A stretch of DNA of 64,000 nt from Spirosoma endbachense (GTDB lineage Bacteria; Bacteroidota; Bacteroidia; Cytophagales; Spirosomataceae): positions 1,763,749-1,827,748 of the forward strand of contig NZ_CP045997.1 of NCBI RefSeq assembly GCF_010233585.1, read 5' to 3'. The notes under the pieces were generated by a model. That model worked only from the letters and a program-made list of their open reading frames with translations, made no database searches and had not been told where the DNA came from. How positions within the stretch are numbered: position 1 is the stretch's first letter; every line of letters starts with the position of its first letter. Of this stretch, positions 36,164 through 45,161 are shown piece by piece. A program made the position numbers and the translations under genes.

Positions 36164-37291
36164 ATGTGGACATTCACAACCGATAAACAATGGTCTGCCC
36201 TGGCAGCCCGTTTTCCGGAGATCAGCGATATGGAAGGCGTTAGGCAAGACCCACGCCATCACGCCGAGGGCGATGTGGCCATTCATACTCAGATGGTACT
36301 GGCAAGCTTGATCGCACAACCAGACTACCAGGCACTGGCTGCCATTGATCAGGAGTTACTCTGGGCAGCGGCTCTATTGCACGATGTCGAAAAACGATCG
36401 ACAACGGTCGAGGAGCCAGATGGTAGTATCACGTCGAGAGGGCATGCCCGACGCGGTGAGCGAACCACTCGTAAGCTGCTCTATCTCGGCGAACGCTTAC
36501 TGGCCTTGCCTTTCCCGGAACGCGAGCAGATTTGTAAGTTAGTTCGGTACCACGGTCTGCCCTTATGGATTTTCGAAAAGCCCGATCCGCTGAAAACATT
36601 GTTACAGGTAAGCCTGGAAGTCAATACGCAGTGGCTAACGATGCTGGCACGGGCCGACGTTCTGGGCCGGATTTGTGCCGATCAGGCTGATCTATTGTAC
36701 CGGATTGATCTATTCGAGGAATTTTGCCGGGAAAATAAATGCTGGGGGAAACCGTGCCAGTTCGTAAGTAACACGGCTCGTTTTCACTACTTTAGTCACG
36801 ATGAGGCTCACCCCGACTATGAACCGTTTACGGAATCGGGGTCAGATGTTGTTTTACTATCGGGTTTGCCGGGGTCTGGAAAAGATACATTTATAGCCCG
36901 TAATCTGGCCGACTGGCCTGTTGTGAGTCTGGACAATTACCGGCGTAAGCTAAAAATCAGCCCAACCGACCAGCAGGGAACCAGTCGGGTGGTTCAGCTG
37001 GCCAGGGAGGATGCCAAAGCTATGCTGCGGAGCCAGACCTCGTTTGTCTGGAATGCTACGAACCTGACACGCCAGCTCCGAAACCAGTTGATTGACTTAT
37101 TCACGACTTATAAAGCGCGCGTTCGATTAGTCTACCTGGAAGCACCCTACCAACAATTAATTCGGCAGAACCGAAACCGCGAATACGCTGTGCCAGAGCC
37201 TGTTCTGCATAGGATGATTGACCGGTTAGAGGTTCCGGCAATCTGGGAAGCCCATCAGGTAGACTATCTGACACCTGAACGAATGCGGTAA
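36164..37291 (+). CDS. HD-Pnk: HD phosphoesterase fused to polynucleotide kinase
   Basis: This 375-residue bifunctional end-healing enzyme has an N-terminal HD domain with H41, the HD pair H73-D74 in LLHDVEKRS, H94 in SRGHARRGER and H130 in RYHGLP. The C-terminal P-loop kinase has GLPGSGKD near 234-241, the D-x-x-R-x-type region SLDNYRRKL and a lid with RQNRNRE. Its architecture is that of Runella slithyformis HD-Pnk, whose HD domain removes 2',3'-cyclic phosphates and whose kinase phosphorylates 5'-OH ends. The ligase next to it would then seal the ends. Length and order are those expected. Confidence 0.9.
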   Translation: MWTFTTDKQWSALAARFPEISDMEGVRQDPRHHAEGDVAIHTQMVLASLIAQPDYQALAAIDQELLWAAALLHDVEKRSTTVEEPDGSITSRGHARRGERTTRKLLYLGERLLALPFPEREQICKLVRYHGLPLWIFEKPDPLKTLLQVSLEVNTQWLTMLARADVLGRICADQADLLYRIDLFEEFCRENKCWGKPCQFVSNTARFHYFSHDEAHPDYEPFTESGSDVVLLSGLPGSGKDTFIARNLADWPVVSLDNYRRKLKISPTDQQGTSRVVQLAREDAKAMLRSQTSFVWNATNLTRQLRNQLIDLFTTYKARVRLVYLEAPYQQLIRQNRNREYAVPEPVLHRMIDRLEVPAIWEAHQVDYLTPERMR

Positions 37292-37330
37292 TCTTCCGGA
37301 TCTTTACCGCATTGAACCTATTACTTTGTG

Positions 37331-37405
37331 TAGCTTTGTGCCTTCTTTACGAGCGTTGTGTTCTGTTGGTTTCTCCGGCACAATGCCAATAACGAAGGCA
37401 CAAAG
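37331..37405 (+). repeat. CTTTGTG-type degenerate repeat before folD
   Basis: The stretch from about 37321 repeats CTTTGTG with variations (ACTTTGTG, AGCTTTGTG, TTGTG). CTTTGTGCCTTC (37334-37345) is matched by its exact complement GAAGGCACAAAG (37394-37405). Such CTTTGTGCCTTC strings are a recurring intergenic motif in many Bacteroidota genomes, by recollection. The same stretch contains TAGCTTTG (37331-37338), a candidate -7 box for folD. Confidence 0.5.
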
Positions 37406-37420
37406 AACACTAAGACATCT

Positions 37421-38299
37421 ATGCAACTCCTTGACGGTAAATTCCTTTCAGCACAAATCAAGCAGGAAATCGCGGCTGAAGTCGCACAGATACGCGAGCA
37501 GGGCGGTAAAATTCCGCATCTGGTCGCTATTCTGGTAGGAAACAACGGGGCTTCAGAAACCTACGTAGCTTCTAAAATGAAAAACTGCGAAGAAGTAGGC
37601 ATGAAGTCGACGCTAATTCGCTTCGATCCGTCGGTTTCCGAAGAAGAACTACTGGCCAAAGTACGTGAAGTGAATGATAATTCTGACATGGACGGCCTGA
37701 TCGTTCAACTTCCCCTACCCGACCATATTAATCCCGACCGTGTGATGGAGACCATCAACCCGGCCAAAGATGTAGACGGTTTCCATCCGATCAACATCGG
37801 CCGCATGGCCAAAGGTTTACCCGCCTACATTTCGGCAACTCCACAGGGTGTGCTGGAAATGATAAAGCGATATGACATCAAAACGGCAGGCAAACACTGC
37901 GTTGTGGTGGGTCGTAGCCAGATTGTGGGTTTACCAATGTCGATTCTGATGCAGCGCAATACGTATCCCGGCAATTGCACGGTTACAATTACTCACAGCC
38001 GCACGCAGAACCTTGCCGAAATTTGCCGGTCGGCGGATATTTTGGTGGCGGCTCTCGGCAAATCTGAGTTTATAACCGCCGATATGGTTAAAGAGGGTGC
38101 CGTTGTGATCGATGTTGGTCTGGAACGCGTACCGGATGCCACCAAGAAAAGTGGGTTTGCGCTTAAAGGCGATGTTAAATTTGATGAAGTTGCCCCAAAG
38201 ACAAGCTTTATTACGCCTGTTCCTGGTGGTGTGGGCCTGATGACGATCTGTTCGCTGATGCAGAACACACTCAAGGCAGCACGGGGGGAGATCTATTGA
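37421..38299 (+). CDS. folD: Methylenetetrahydrofolate dehydrogenase/cyclohydrolase
   Basis: This 292-residue bifunctional enzyme oxidises 5,10-methylene-THF to methenyl-THF and hydrolyses it to formyl-THF, feeding purine and formyl-Met synthesis. It shows [21 protein letters not shown], with the Tyr-Val-x-x-Lys catalytic set, the [11 protein letters not shown] folate loop, VDGFHP and the NADP-binding [14 protein letters not shown], then [10 protein letters not shown] near the end. The ATG at 37421 gives the normal N-terminus; the frame is open from 37358. Its last seven bases overlap the converging Uma2 gene. Confidence 0.96.
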   Translation: MQLLDGKFLSAQIKQEIAAEVAQIREQGGKIPHLVAILVGNNGASETYVASKMKNCEEVGMKSTLIRFDPSVSEEELLAKVREVNDNSDMDGLIVQLPLPDHINPDRVMETINPAKDVDGFHPINIGRMAKGLPAYISATPQGVLEMIKRYDIKTAGKHCVVVGRSQIVGLPMSILMQRNTYPGNCTVTITHSRTQNLAEICRSADILVAALGKSEFITADMVKEGAVVIDVGLERVPDATKKSGFALKGDVKFDEVAPKTSFITPVPGGVGLMTICSLMQNTLKAARGEIY

Positions 38300-38943
38300 A
38301 TAGCCTGCTCGCCAAGTGCCTCGCCGGGTAGGTCGGCGAAAAACTCCTGAAGCAGTACGGTATTATCGCCGGCGATGCGAACCACATCGCCGGTTTTTTC
38401 ATAGATCGTTTCGGTCCAGGTATTTACAGTATCCGTTCGACGGAAGACGGTAACGGATACGTCAAAACGATCTATGAATATTACTTCCTGCAGGCCGCCA
38501 ATCCCTTGATATTTGCGCAGTTTGTGATTAAAATCATAGGCTGCTGTTGATTCTGAAAGTATATCAACCACAAAATAAGGATTGGTAATAATGGCCGTTG
38601 AATCCGTATGGAATACAGGCATTCCTTTCACGATGGTAATATCAGGATTATAATACCCTTTGCCTGCTTCTTTTAAGACGCCTACATTACTGCCAGCTAC
38701 AAAATATCCCTTACCTTTTAACAGATGGCGCAGTATATCACCAACTGTCATAATTAATACTTCATGAAAAAAGGCAGCTAATCCCATAATAATAATTCGC
38801 CCATTGTGATAGTCAGCCCGATAGCGTGTTTCCTGCAGAAACTCCATAAAATCGTCCCAGGAAGCTTGAATAGCGATTACACCACCGGCTTCGAGTCTGG
38901 CTATCTGCTTATCACTCAATTGAATTTTAACGGCCGATTCCAT
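38293..38943 (-). CDS. Uma2 family nuclease-like protein (DUF820), copy 2
   Basis: This 216-residue protein is a paralogue of the one at 34059-34688, more than half identical by eye, and especially alike across YHNG(Q/R)[18 protein letters not shown] and [10 protein letters not shown](V/I)VKG. The second acidic active-site residue reads VVDILSEST instead of VEVLSEST, a conservative Glu to Asp exchange. The gene converges with folD and shares its last seven bases. The two copies bracket the DUF4385-ligase-HD-Pnk-folD block on the minus strand. Confidence 0.88.
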   Translation of the reverse strand: MESAVKIQLSDKQIARLEAGGVIAIQASWDDFMEFLQETRYRADYHNGRIIIMGLAAFFHEVLIMTVGDILRHLLKGKGYFVAGSNVGVLKEAGKGYYNPDITIVKGMPVFHTDSTAIITNPYFVVDILSESTAAYDFNHKLRKYQGIGGLQEVIFIDRFDVSVTVFRRTDTVNTWTETIYEKTGDVVRIAGDNTVLLQEFFADLPGEALGEQAIQ

Positions 38944-39053
38944 ACCCTTTCGTTTTATGTAAAGCTAGTAAAACTGGTCGACAATACCGATCAGTCCGTT
39001 TCCTTAACAAACTTTAACAACCTACACTAACCGAATCGGCCCGCTTTTTTGCG

Positions 39054-39061
39054 TATTTTTG
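39054..39061 (+). promoter_or_regulatory. Candidate -7 box of the DUF2723 gene
   Basis: TATTTTTG matches TAnnTTTG and lies 40 bases before the ATG at 39101, giving a leader of about 33 bases. A clear -33 element was not found. Confidence 0.4.
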
Positions 39062-39100
39062 GCGGCTACACACAAAAGCAGTCAGTTAATCTTTACCTAT

Positions 39101-42052
39101 ATGCAGTCTTTCAAACGCCTGAACACCCTCACGGGCTGGCTCGTTTTCGCTGTCGCGCTCTTTACGTATGCGAGTACAGTGGAACGTACGGCCAGTTTCT
39201 GGGACTGTGGCGAGTTCATTGCGTGTTCGTTTAAACTCCAGGTACCTCACCCACCCGGTGCGCCATTCTTTCTGTTGCTGGGACGCATTTTCTCAATGCT
39301 GTCGCTAGGCAACCTGACCAATGTCGCTTACTGGATCAACATGGCATCGGTACTGGCCAGCGCGTTCACGATTGCGTTCCTGTTCTGGACCATTACCATG
39401 CTCGCCCAAAAACTCCTGGACAAGCCAGAGAGTGAGTACTCAACCGCCGACACATTGCTGGTAATTGGTACAAGTGGCGTTGGTGCATTGGCATACACCT
39501 TCTCCGATACATTCTGGTTCTCGGCTGTTGAAGCCGAGGTATACGGCATGTCATCGTTCTTTACCGCTATCGTTGTATGGGCCGCTTTCAAATGGGAGCG
39601 CATTGAAGATGAAGCTGCGGCTAACCGCTGGCTGCTCCTGATTGCTTATCTGACAGGTTTGTCGATTGGGGTTCACTTGCTGAATCTGGTCACCCTGCCA
39701 GCGCTCGCCCTGATTTATTATTTCAAAAAATACCCCAAACCAACCTTTTGGGGTGGTGCCGCTGCATTTACGGTTGGTTTAATTATTCTGGGCATTATCA
39801 ACTCGGGTATCATTCCGGGTTTACCCGGAATGGCCTTTGCCGTTGAGCGGTTGTTTGTCAACTCATTCGGTCTGCCCTTCAACTCCGGCATGTTTTTCTT
39901 CGTCATTGTTTTCCTTGGAGCGGTGACCTATGGTATAATCTGGTCAGTAAAGCAGAAACGGGCTGTCCTCAATACGTCGTTATTAGCGCTGGCGTTCGTG
40001 CTGATCGGTTACGCATCCTATATGCAGGTGCTGGTTCGGGCCGATTTCAATCCTCCGATTAACGAAAATGACCCCAGCGACGCCTTAAATTTCCTGTCGT
40101 ACCTGCGCCGTGAACAATACGGGAGTCGTTCGCTGCTTTACGGGCCGGTCTTTACGGCCCGGCCAATCGATCAGAAACAGGGCGCTCCTATGTGGAAGAA
40201 AGAAGGCAATAAATACGTCATCTTCGACCATCAGCCTGAGTACGTCTATGCACCCGGCGATGAAATGCTGTTCCCAAGGGTATACAGTAGCCAGCAAAAT
40301 CACCCCCAGCTCTATCGTCAGATGCTTGGCTTAGCCGAAGGGCAAAAACCAACCATGGGCGATAACCTGAAATACATGTTCGACTATCAGTTAGGGCACA
40401 TGTGGTGGCGCTATCTGATGTGGAATTTTGCCGGTCGGGAGAGCGATGAAGAAGGTGCAGGATACCTCCTCCCCTGGTCATCGGATCAGAACGCACCCGA
40501 TTTGCTGAAGACCAACAAAGCGCGCGATAATTTTTACATGCTGCCGTTCATGATCGGTCTCTTCGGTATTGTGTTCCAGTATTTCCGCCGTCGTCGCGAC
40601 TTCCTGATCGTTGGGTTGCTGTTTCTGTTTACGGGAATTGCACTACAGGTCTTCCTGAACTCGCCCCCATCGGAACCGCGCGAACGTGACTATATTTACG
40701 TGGGTTCGTTCTACTTCTTCGCGATCTGGATTGGACTGGGCGTGATGGCCATTGCCGAAGGATTGCGAGCCTATCTCAAATCCGATACAGTCCGTAATGG
40801 TCTGGTTGTTGGCCTGGCGCTGCTCATGCCAATTATGATGGGAGCCAAAAGCTGGGATAACCACAATCGCAATCACCGCTATCAGTCGGTCGATTTCGCC
40901 AAAAATCTGCTTAACTCCTGTGCCCCCAATGCGATTCTGTTTACGGGTGGCGATAACGATACATTCCCGCTCTGGTACGTGCAGGAGGTAGAAGGTTTCC
41001 GCCGTGACGTTCGTGTCTGCAACCTGAGCCTGCTTGGCACTGAATGGTATATTCAGCAGATGAAACGGAAGACCTACGAATCGGATGCGCTGCCAATTTC
41101 CCTGGAGTTCGACAACTTCAATAAGGGAAAAAATGACATCGTACCATTCTATGAAGTGCCGGGAGTGAAAAACGGGATCGATCTGAAACAGTATATCAAC
41201 CTGATCAAAACCAACAGTCCGGCCATTCAGGTGCCCCTAACCAGTGGTGATATGACCAGCGTGCTTCCTTCGTCGGTGCTGTTCCTGCCCATCGATAAGG
41301 CCGCTCTTGATCAGTCGAATTTTGTTCCGGCGATGTTACGGCCAATGGTGAAAGACACCTTGCAGTGGACAATCGGCAAGAAGGATCTCTACAAGCCTGA
41401 CCTGATCATGCTCGATATCATTGCAACCAATAACTGGAAACGACCCATCTATTTTTCGAGCACGCTGGCCAGTGATAACTACCTGAGTCTGAAGAATTAC
41501 ATGCAGTTGGAAGGTTATGCGTATCGGCTTATGCCCGTTGCCGTACCGGGTGCCACCGACGGGTATGTCAATTCCGACATCATGTACAACAACATGCTGA
41601 AGAAAACCTTCTGGCGTGAATTCGACAATCCGGATGTTTATTACGATGAAACCTACAAAGGACCGCCGGTAATTTCAGCCCGCATTGCCTTCTTCCGTCT
41701 GGCCGATCAGCTAATTCGCGAGGGCAAGAAAGACAAAGCCCGTGAAGTGCTGGATTATTCGCTGAAGGTGATTCCGGACAAGAGCATTCCGTATGACCAG
41801 ATTTCGTCAAATTACGTACGATTCCTGTTCACGGTTGGTGATTCGAAAAAGGCGCTCGAAATTGCGGATACAATGGCTTCCCGCGCAGATCAGAATCTAA
41901 CATACGACAAAACCGGCAATCGGTTCGGTAATCCTGATGCTGACTTGTATGTCTTACAAACGATCGTAGAGGCTTGTAAAGAAGCCAAACAAACGGCAGC
42001 TGCCAATAAATACGAAGCTATCTTCCAGAAACACATTAATTCGTTCGGTTGA
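39101..42052 (+). CDS. DUF2723 membrane protein (putative O-mannosyltransferase-like)
   Basis: This 983-residue protein starts at the ATG at 39101 (a TTG at 39059 is also open). The first half contains about ten to twelve hydrophobic segments; the second half is soluble and probably periplasmic, with a TPR-like C-terminus (AREVLDYSLKVIPD). The early loop ERTASFWDCGEFIACSFKLQ with HPPGAPFF corresponds to the acidic luminal loop of GT-C glycosyltransferases such as PMT. Proteins of this family are widespread in Bacteroidota and may glycosylate surface proteins. The reaction is inferred. Confidence 0.88.
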   Translation: MQSFKRLNTLTGWLVFAVALFTYASTVERTASFWDCGEFIACSFKLQVPHPPGAPFFLLLGRIFSMLSLGNLTNVAYWINMASVLASAFTIAFLFWTITMLAQKLLDKPESEYSTADTLLVIGTSGVGALAYTFSDTFWFSAVEAEVYGMSSFFTAIVVWAAFKWERIEDEAAANRWLLLIAYLTGLSIGVHLLNLVTLPALALIYYFKKYPKPTFWGGAAAFTVGLIILGIINSGIIPGLPGMAFAVERLFVNSFGLPFNSGMFFFVIVFLGAVTYGIIWSVKQKRAVLNTSLLALAFVLIGYASYMQVLVRADFNPPINENDPSDALNFLSYLRREQYGSRSLLYGPVFTARPIDQKQGAPMWKKEGNKYVIFDHQPEYVYAPGDEMLFPRVYSSQQNHPQLYRQMLGLAEGQKPTMGDNLKYMFDYQLGHMWWRYLMWNFAGRESDEEGAGYLLPWSSDQNAPDLLKTNKARDNFYMLPFMIGLFGIVFQYFRRRRDFLIVGLLFLFTGIALQVFLNSPPSEPRERDYIYVGSFYFFAIWIGLGVMAIAEGLRAYLKSDTVRNGLVVGLALLMPIMMGAKSWDNHNRNHRYQSVDFAKNLLNSCAPNAILFTGGDNDTFPLWYVQEVEGFRRDVRVCNLSLLGTEWYIQQMKRKTYESDALPISLEFDNFNKGKNDIVPFYEVPGVKNGIDLKQYINLIKTNSPAIQVPLTSGDMTSVLPSSVLFLPIDKAALDQSNFVPAMLRPMVKDTLQWTIGKKDLYKPDLIMLDIIATNNWKRPIYFSSTLASDNYLSLKNYMQLEGYAYRLMPVAVPGATDGYVNSDIMYNNMLKKTFWREFDNPDVYYDETYKGPPVISARIAFFRLADQLIREGKKDKAREVLDYSLKVIPDKSIPYDQISSNYVRFLFTVGDSKKALEIADTMASRADQNLTYDKTGNRFGNPDADLYVLQTIVEACKEAKQTAAANKYEAIFQKHINSFG

Positions 42053-42070
42053 TAGGTCGGATTTGCAAGA

Positions 42071-42105
42071 AAAAGACCCGATTGCACTGTGCGATCGGGT
42101 CTTTT
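42071..42105 (+). terminator. Intrinsic terminator after the DUF2723 gene
   Basis: AAAAGACCCGAT (42071-42082) pairs with ATCGGGTCTTTT (42094-42105) around an 11-base loop, and the T-run continues for several bases. It begins 19 bases after the stop. Confidence 0.8.
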
Positions 42106-42235
42106 TTTTATACAAAATGGTTGATAGTAGGCCAGAACTGGTTTGCTGAACCGCCTACGTCGAATCGGTGAAAGTCCCGGTAAAACCAGCTGTTCAGGCA
42201 TCCAGTCACCGCGCTATCCCGAACGCACAGTGTGC

Positions 42236-43834
42236 TTAATGAATTGGATGATTTAGTTTTTCTTCCTCCAGGTCGATACGTGCCTCTTCCTTCCGAATTA
42301 CCTCATCGTCAAACTCTTCTCGTCTGCGAAGCTGGTGTAACACCCTTCTTTTAGCAGAAACAATATCGTTCATGGCCCGATTGTATTCGTCGATTTTTCC
42401 CCCATCGCTTTCTAATGAGTTCAAATGATGTGTCGTTGACTGAAAATCATTTTTCATTCGAGCCTTCAAATTACCGATCAGTTCATTACTACCGATTTCT
42501 TGCCCATATTTCTCGTCTAATTCAGCAAGTGCAACCTGCAGCAATTTTAGCCGGATGGACGATTCCTGCTCTTCTTCCGGCGCGCGGTTGTCGGGGTCTT
42601 TATAATTGATTTTCCGAATAACCCAGGGTAACGTTAATCCCTGAAAAACCAGCGTGACCAGAATAACGACAAACGTAATGAACAGGATCAGGTTTCGATG
42701 CGGAAATGGCTCGCCATTGTCCAGGGTTAGTGGAATCGATAATGCCGACGCCAGCGATACAACACCGCGCATACCTGCCCAGCCAACAATAATTGGCCCG
42801 CGCCATCCCGGATTTCGGTCGGCAACGGTGATGTATCGTCCAATAAACCAGGTAAATAATGACGAAAACATGACAACAGCCATACGGGTAACAATGACTA
42901 CGGCTGTAATCATGAAGGCATATAGAATAGCGTCAATTTTCGAATAATCGCCCAGCCCACCGATAATGACGGGCAGTTCAAGACCGATCAGGATAAACAC
43001 TAATCCATTTAAGGCAAAAACCACGGTTGCCCACATCCCAGTCCCTTGAATGCGGGCGCTATGGTTGAGAATTTGATGGCTATGGTACGAAAGAAACAAT
43101 CCTCCACTCACAACAGCCATCACACCCGAAACCTTAAACTCTTCGGCAGTTAGGTACATGAAATAAGGAGCCATAAAGGTCAACAGGATGCTTACCCGCG
43201 TTGAGGTAGGCATCCACCGATGAATGACATAAAAAATGCCTGCAATAGCCAACCCAACCAGTATGCCCATGAGTGTGACAAAAAAGAAGTCGACAGCTGC
43301 ACTCTTCCAGGCAAAAGACCCGGACAGAACGGCAACCAATGCAAAGCGAAAGACTACTAAACTCGATGCGTCGTTTACCAGGCTCTCCCCTTCCAGAATA
43401 CTGACGGATCGTTTCGAAACTTTAACTCCTTTCAGAACGGAAGTAGCCGCTACTGCATCGGGTGGCGAAATAATGCCTCCCAACAGAAATCCAAGCGCCA
43501 GTGTAAAGCCCGGAATGAAGGCACTTGACATATAGGCAACCGCAGAAGCCGTAACGATTACCAACCCAAAAGCCAGTACAACGATGATACGTCTCCACCG
43601 CCAGAACTCCTTCCAGGATGTATACCAGGCTGCTTCGTACAATAAAGGGGGCAAAAAAATCAGGAAAATCAGGTCATGATCAATGACAATGCGTGGAATC
43701 CCAGGAACGAGGCTGACGACTAAACCACTCACTACCAAAAAAATTGGTGCGGAGATTCGTAACCGCTGACCCAACATCACAAACAGGGAAACAGCCAGCA
43801 TTAGTGACAGACAAAGCAGTAATGTTTGGTGCAT
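42236..43834 (-). CDS. CPA1 family Na+/H+ antiporter
   Basis: This 532-residue protein (ATG at 43834; an upstream TTG is open) exchanges Na+ (or K+) for H+ at the inner membrane. It has about twelve membrane segments, the family motif GGIISPPDAVAATSVL and LEGESLVNDASSLVVFRFA, which carries the NDA ion-binding pair (Asn-Asp). RGVVSLASALSIPL is also typical. The C-terminal 120 residues are charged and helical (LDEKYGQEIGSNEL and later RRREEFDDEVIRKEE), a cytoplasmic regulatory tail. The gene is divergent from lpxR-like. Confidence 0.92.
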   Translation of the reverse strand: MHQTLLLCLSLMLAVSLFVMLGQRLRISAPIFLVVSGLVVSLVPGIPRIVIDHDLIFLIFLPPLLYEAAWYTSWKEFWRWRRIIVVLAFGLVIVTASAVAYMSSAFIPGFTLALGFLLGGIISPPDAVAATSVLKGVKVSKRSVSILEGESLVNDASSLVVFRFALVAVLSGSFAWKSAAVDFFFVTLMGILVGLAIAGIFYVIHRWMPTSTRVSILLTFMAPYFMYLTAEEFKVSGVMAVVSGGLFLSYHSHQILNHSARIQGTGMWATVVFALNGLVFILIGLELPVIIGGLGDYSKIDAILYAFMITAVVIVTRMAVVMFSSLFTWFIGRYITVADRNPGWRGPIIVGWAGMRGVVSLASALSIPLTLDNGEPFPHRNLILFITFVVILVTLVFQGLTLPWVIRKINYKDPDNRAPEEEQESSIRLKLLQVALAELDEKYGQEIGSNELIGNLKARMKNDFQSTTHHLNSLESDGGKIDEYNRAMNDIVSAKRRVLHQLRRREEFDDEVIRKEEARIDLEEEKLNHPIH

Positions 43835-44150
43835 ATAGTTCAAAAAGCTATACGACAAAATTAGTACAACCGAACTCCTATCAAATTGAATTGGCCAAAT
43901 TGCCTGTTGACAAATACTGGCTCATGCAATCAACCTATCTTTTTTGACCCCGAATCGGTGTATCCAAAAAACACCAATCCCTGCATACCGAGAATGCGTC
44001 CTTACTGGCTTCACTCAAGCTGGCGAACAACCAACAGTCAAAAAACTGTTGATTTGTAAAATCAAATAAAGCAATTTCGCAGGTTGGTTGAACACCTATA
44101 CCCCTGACGTGGCATTTAGACTTACCCTGGCCGCCAATGCCTTAAACCGC
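43835..44150. other. Gap between antiporter and LpxR-like genes
   Basis: This 316-base divergent spacer must hold both promoters. I see a short stem CAACAGT (44032-44038) with ACTGTTG (44045-44051), and an AT-rich stretch around 44051-44080. No exact TAnnTTTG box was found on either strand close to the starts, and no small gene was supported. Confidence 0.5.
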
Positions 44151-45119
44151 ATGGCCTGGCTACTATTAGGCTTCTTTTTAACGTATCCGGCACTGGCCCA
44201 ACGAAACACCCTTCAACTGATCCGGATTAGTGAAGACAATGATGGTCTCAACACCCGACGAGAGATTAGTGACCGACAGTATACCAATGGCACCCGAATC
44301 GAAGTCTTTTACACAAAACAGTCGAAGCCCCGTTTTTTGAGCGCCCTTTTGATTCCATTAGCAGGTGAGGTCAATAATATGTATAGCATCGGACTCACCC
44401 ATCTGATGTACACACCAACCGATATCAAAAAAAAGACAATCATAAAGGGCGATCGACCGTACACCGCCACGCTGTACGCTACCCACGCCCTCACCTCCTC
44501 TGACCCAGAAAACAAACAACGCCTGACCACCGAGTTGGGTCTGGGTGTACTGGGAAAGGCTGCTTTAGGCGAAGAACTTCAGCTTTGGATTCATCGACAG
44601 CTGGGCTTTGACAAACCGCAGGGCTGGCAACATCAACTACCGACCGATGTAGTCATTAATTATCTGATCCAGTACGAGAAGCAGTTGGTGCAACCTTCAT
44701 CCAATTTGCAGGTTCTGGGCTTACTAAGCACAAATCTTGGTACATTAAGCAACAACGTCAACGCTGGGCTTATCGTCAGAGCTGGCCTTTTCAGCGATTA
44801 CTTTTCAAACTACGAACGCCAAACCAGTAATCAGCGAATAAACTCCTACCGCAAATTCCAGTTATTTTTTTTCGTCCGACCGACAGTTCGCTTTGTGATG
44901 AACGATTCGGTTTTACAGGGTGGAATTTTCACACACAGGCAGGCCGATTATGTACTAAATAGCAACCTTCTGAATCATGCATTCATGCAAGTTGAGTATG
45001 GGGGCGTACTGATGCATAATCGATTGGGAATTTCATTCAGCGAAAAGCTGATTACACCCCAGTTTAAAGGCGCTCCATCACAACAGGTTGGGAACATAAC
45101 TTTATTTGTAGGAATTTGA
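44151..45119 (+). CDS. LpxR-like lipid A deacylase family protein
   Basis: This 322-residue outer-membrane protein has a signal peptide from the ATG at 44151 (MAWLLLGFFLTYPALAQ). The mature start TLQLIRISEDNDGLN and the ISDRQYTNGTRIE motif match the LpxR/DUF2219 family, which removes the 3'-acyloxyacyl group of lipid A. The Asn-Asp of SEDND corresponds to the calcium-binding and catalytic region. The barrel continues to the last residues (GNITLFVGI). The frame opens at a TTG at 44088 but this would add a non-signal N-terminus. Confidence 0.85.
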   Translation: MAWLLLGFFLTYPALAQRNTLQLIRISEDNDGLNTRREISDRQYTNGTRIEVFYTKQSKPRFLSALLIPLAGEVNNMYSIGLTHLMYTPTDIKKKTIIKGDRPYTATLYATHALTSSDPENKQRLTTELGLGVLGKAALGEELQLWIHRQLGFDKPQGWQHQLPTDVVINYLIQYEKQLVQPSSNLQVLGLLSTNLGTLSNNVNAGLIVRAGLFSDYFSNYERQTSNQRINSYRKFQLFFFVRPTVRFVMNDSVLQGGIFTHRQADYVLNSNLLNHAFMQVEYGGVLMHNRLGISFSEKLITPQFKGAPSQQVGNITLFVGI

Positions 45120-45161
45120 CCCGCAATTAATTTAAGATACAACCATATACCCGTTAAGCTT

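Noticed and set aside
37321..37420. CRISPR-like short repeats before folD
   Set aside because: The CTTTGTG units are degenerate, unequally spaced and without spacers. No cas genes are near.
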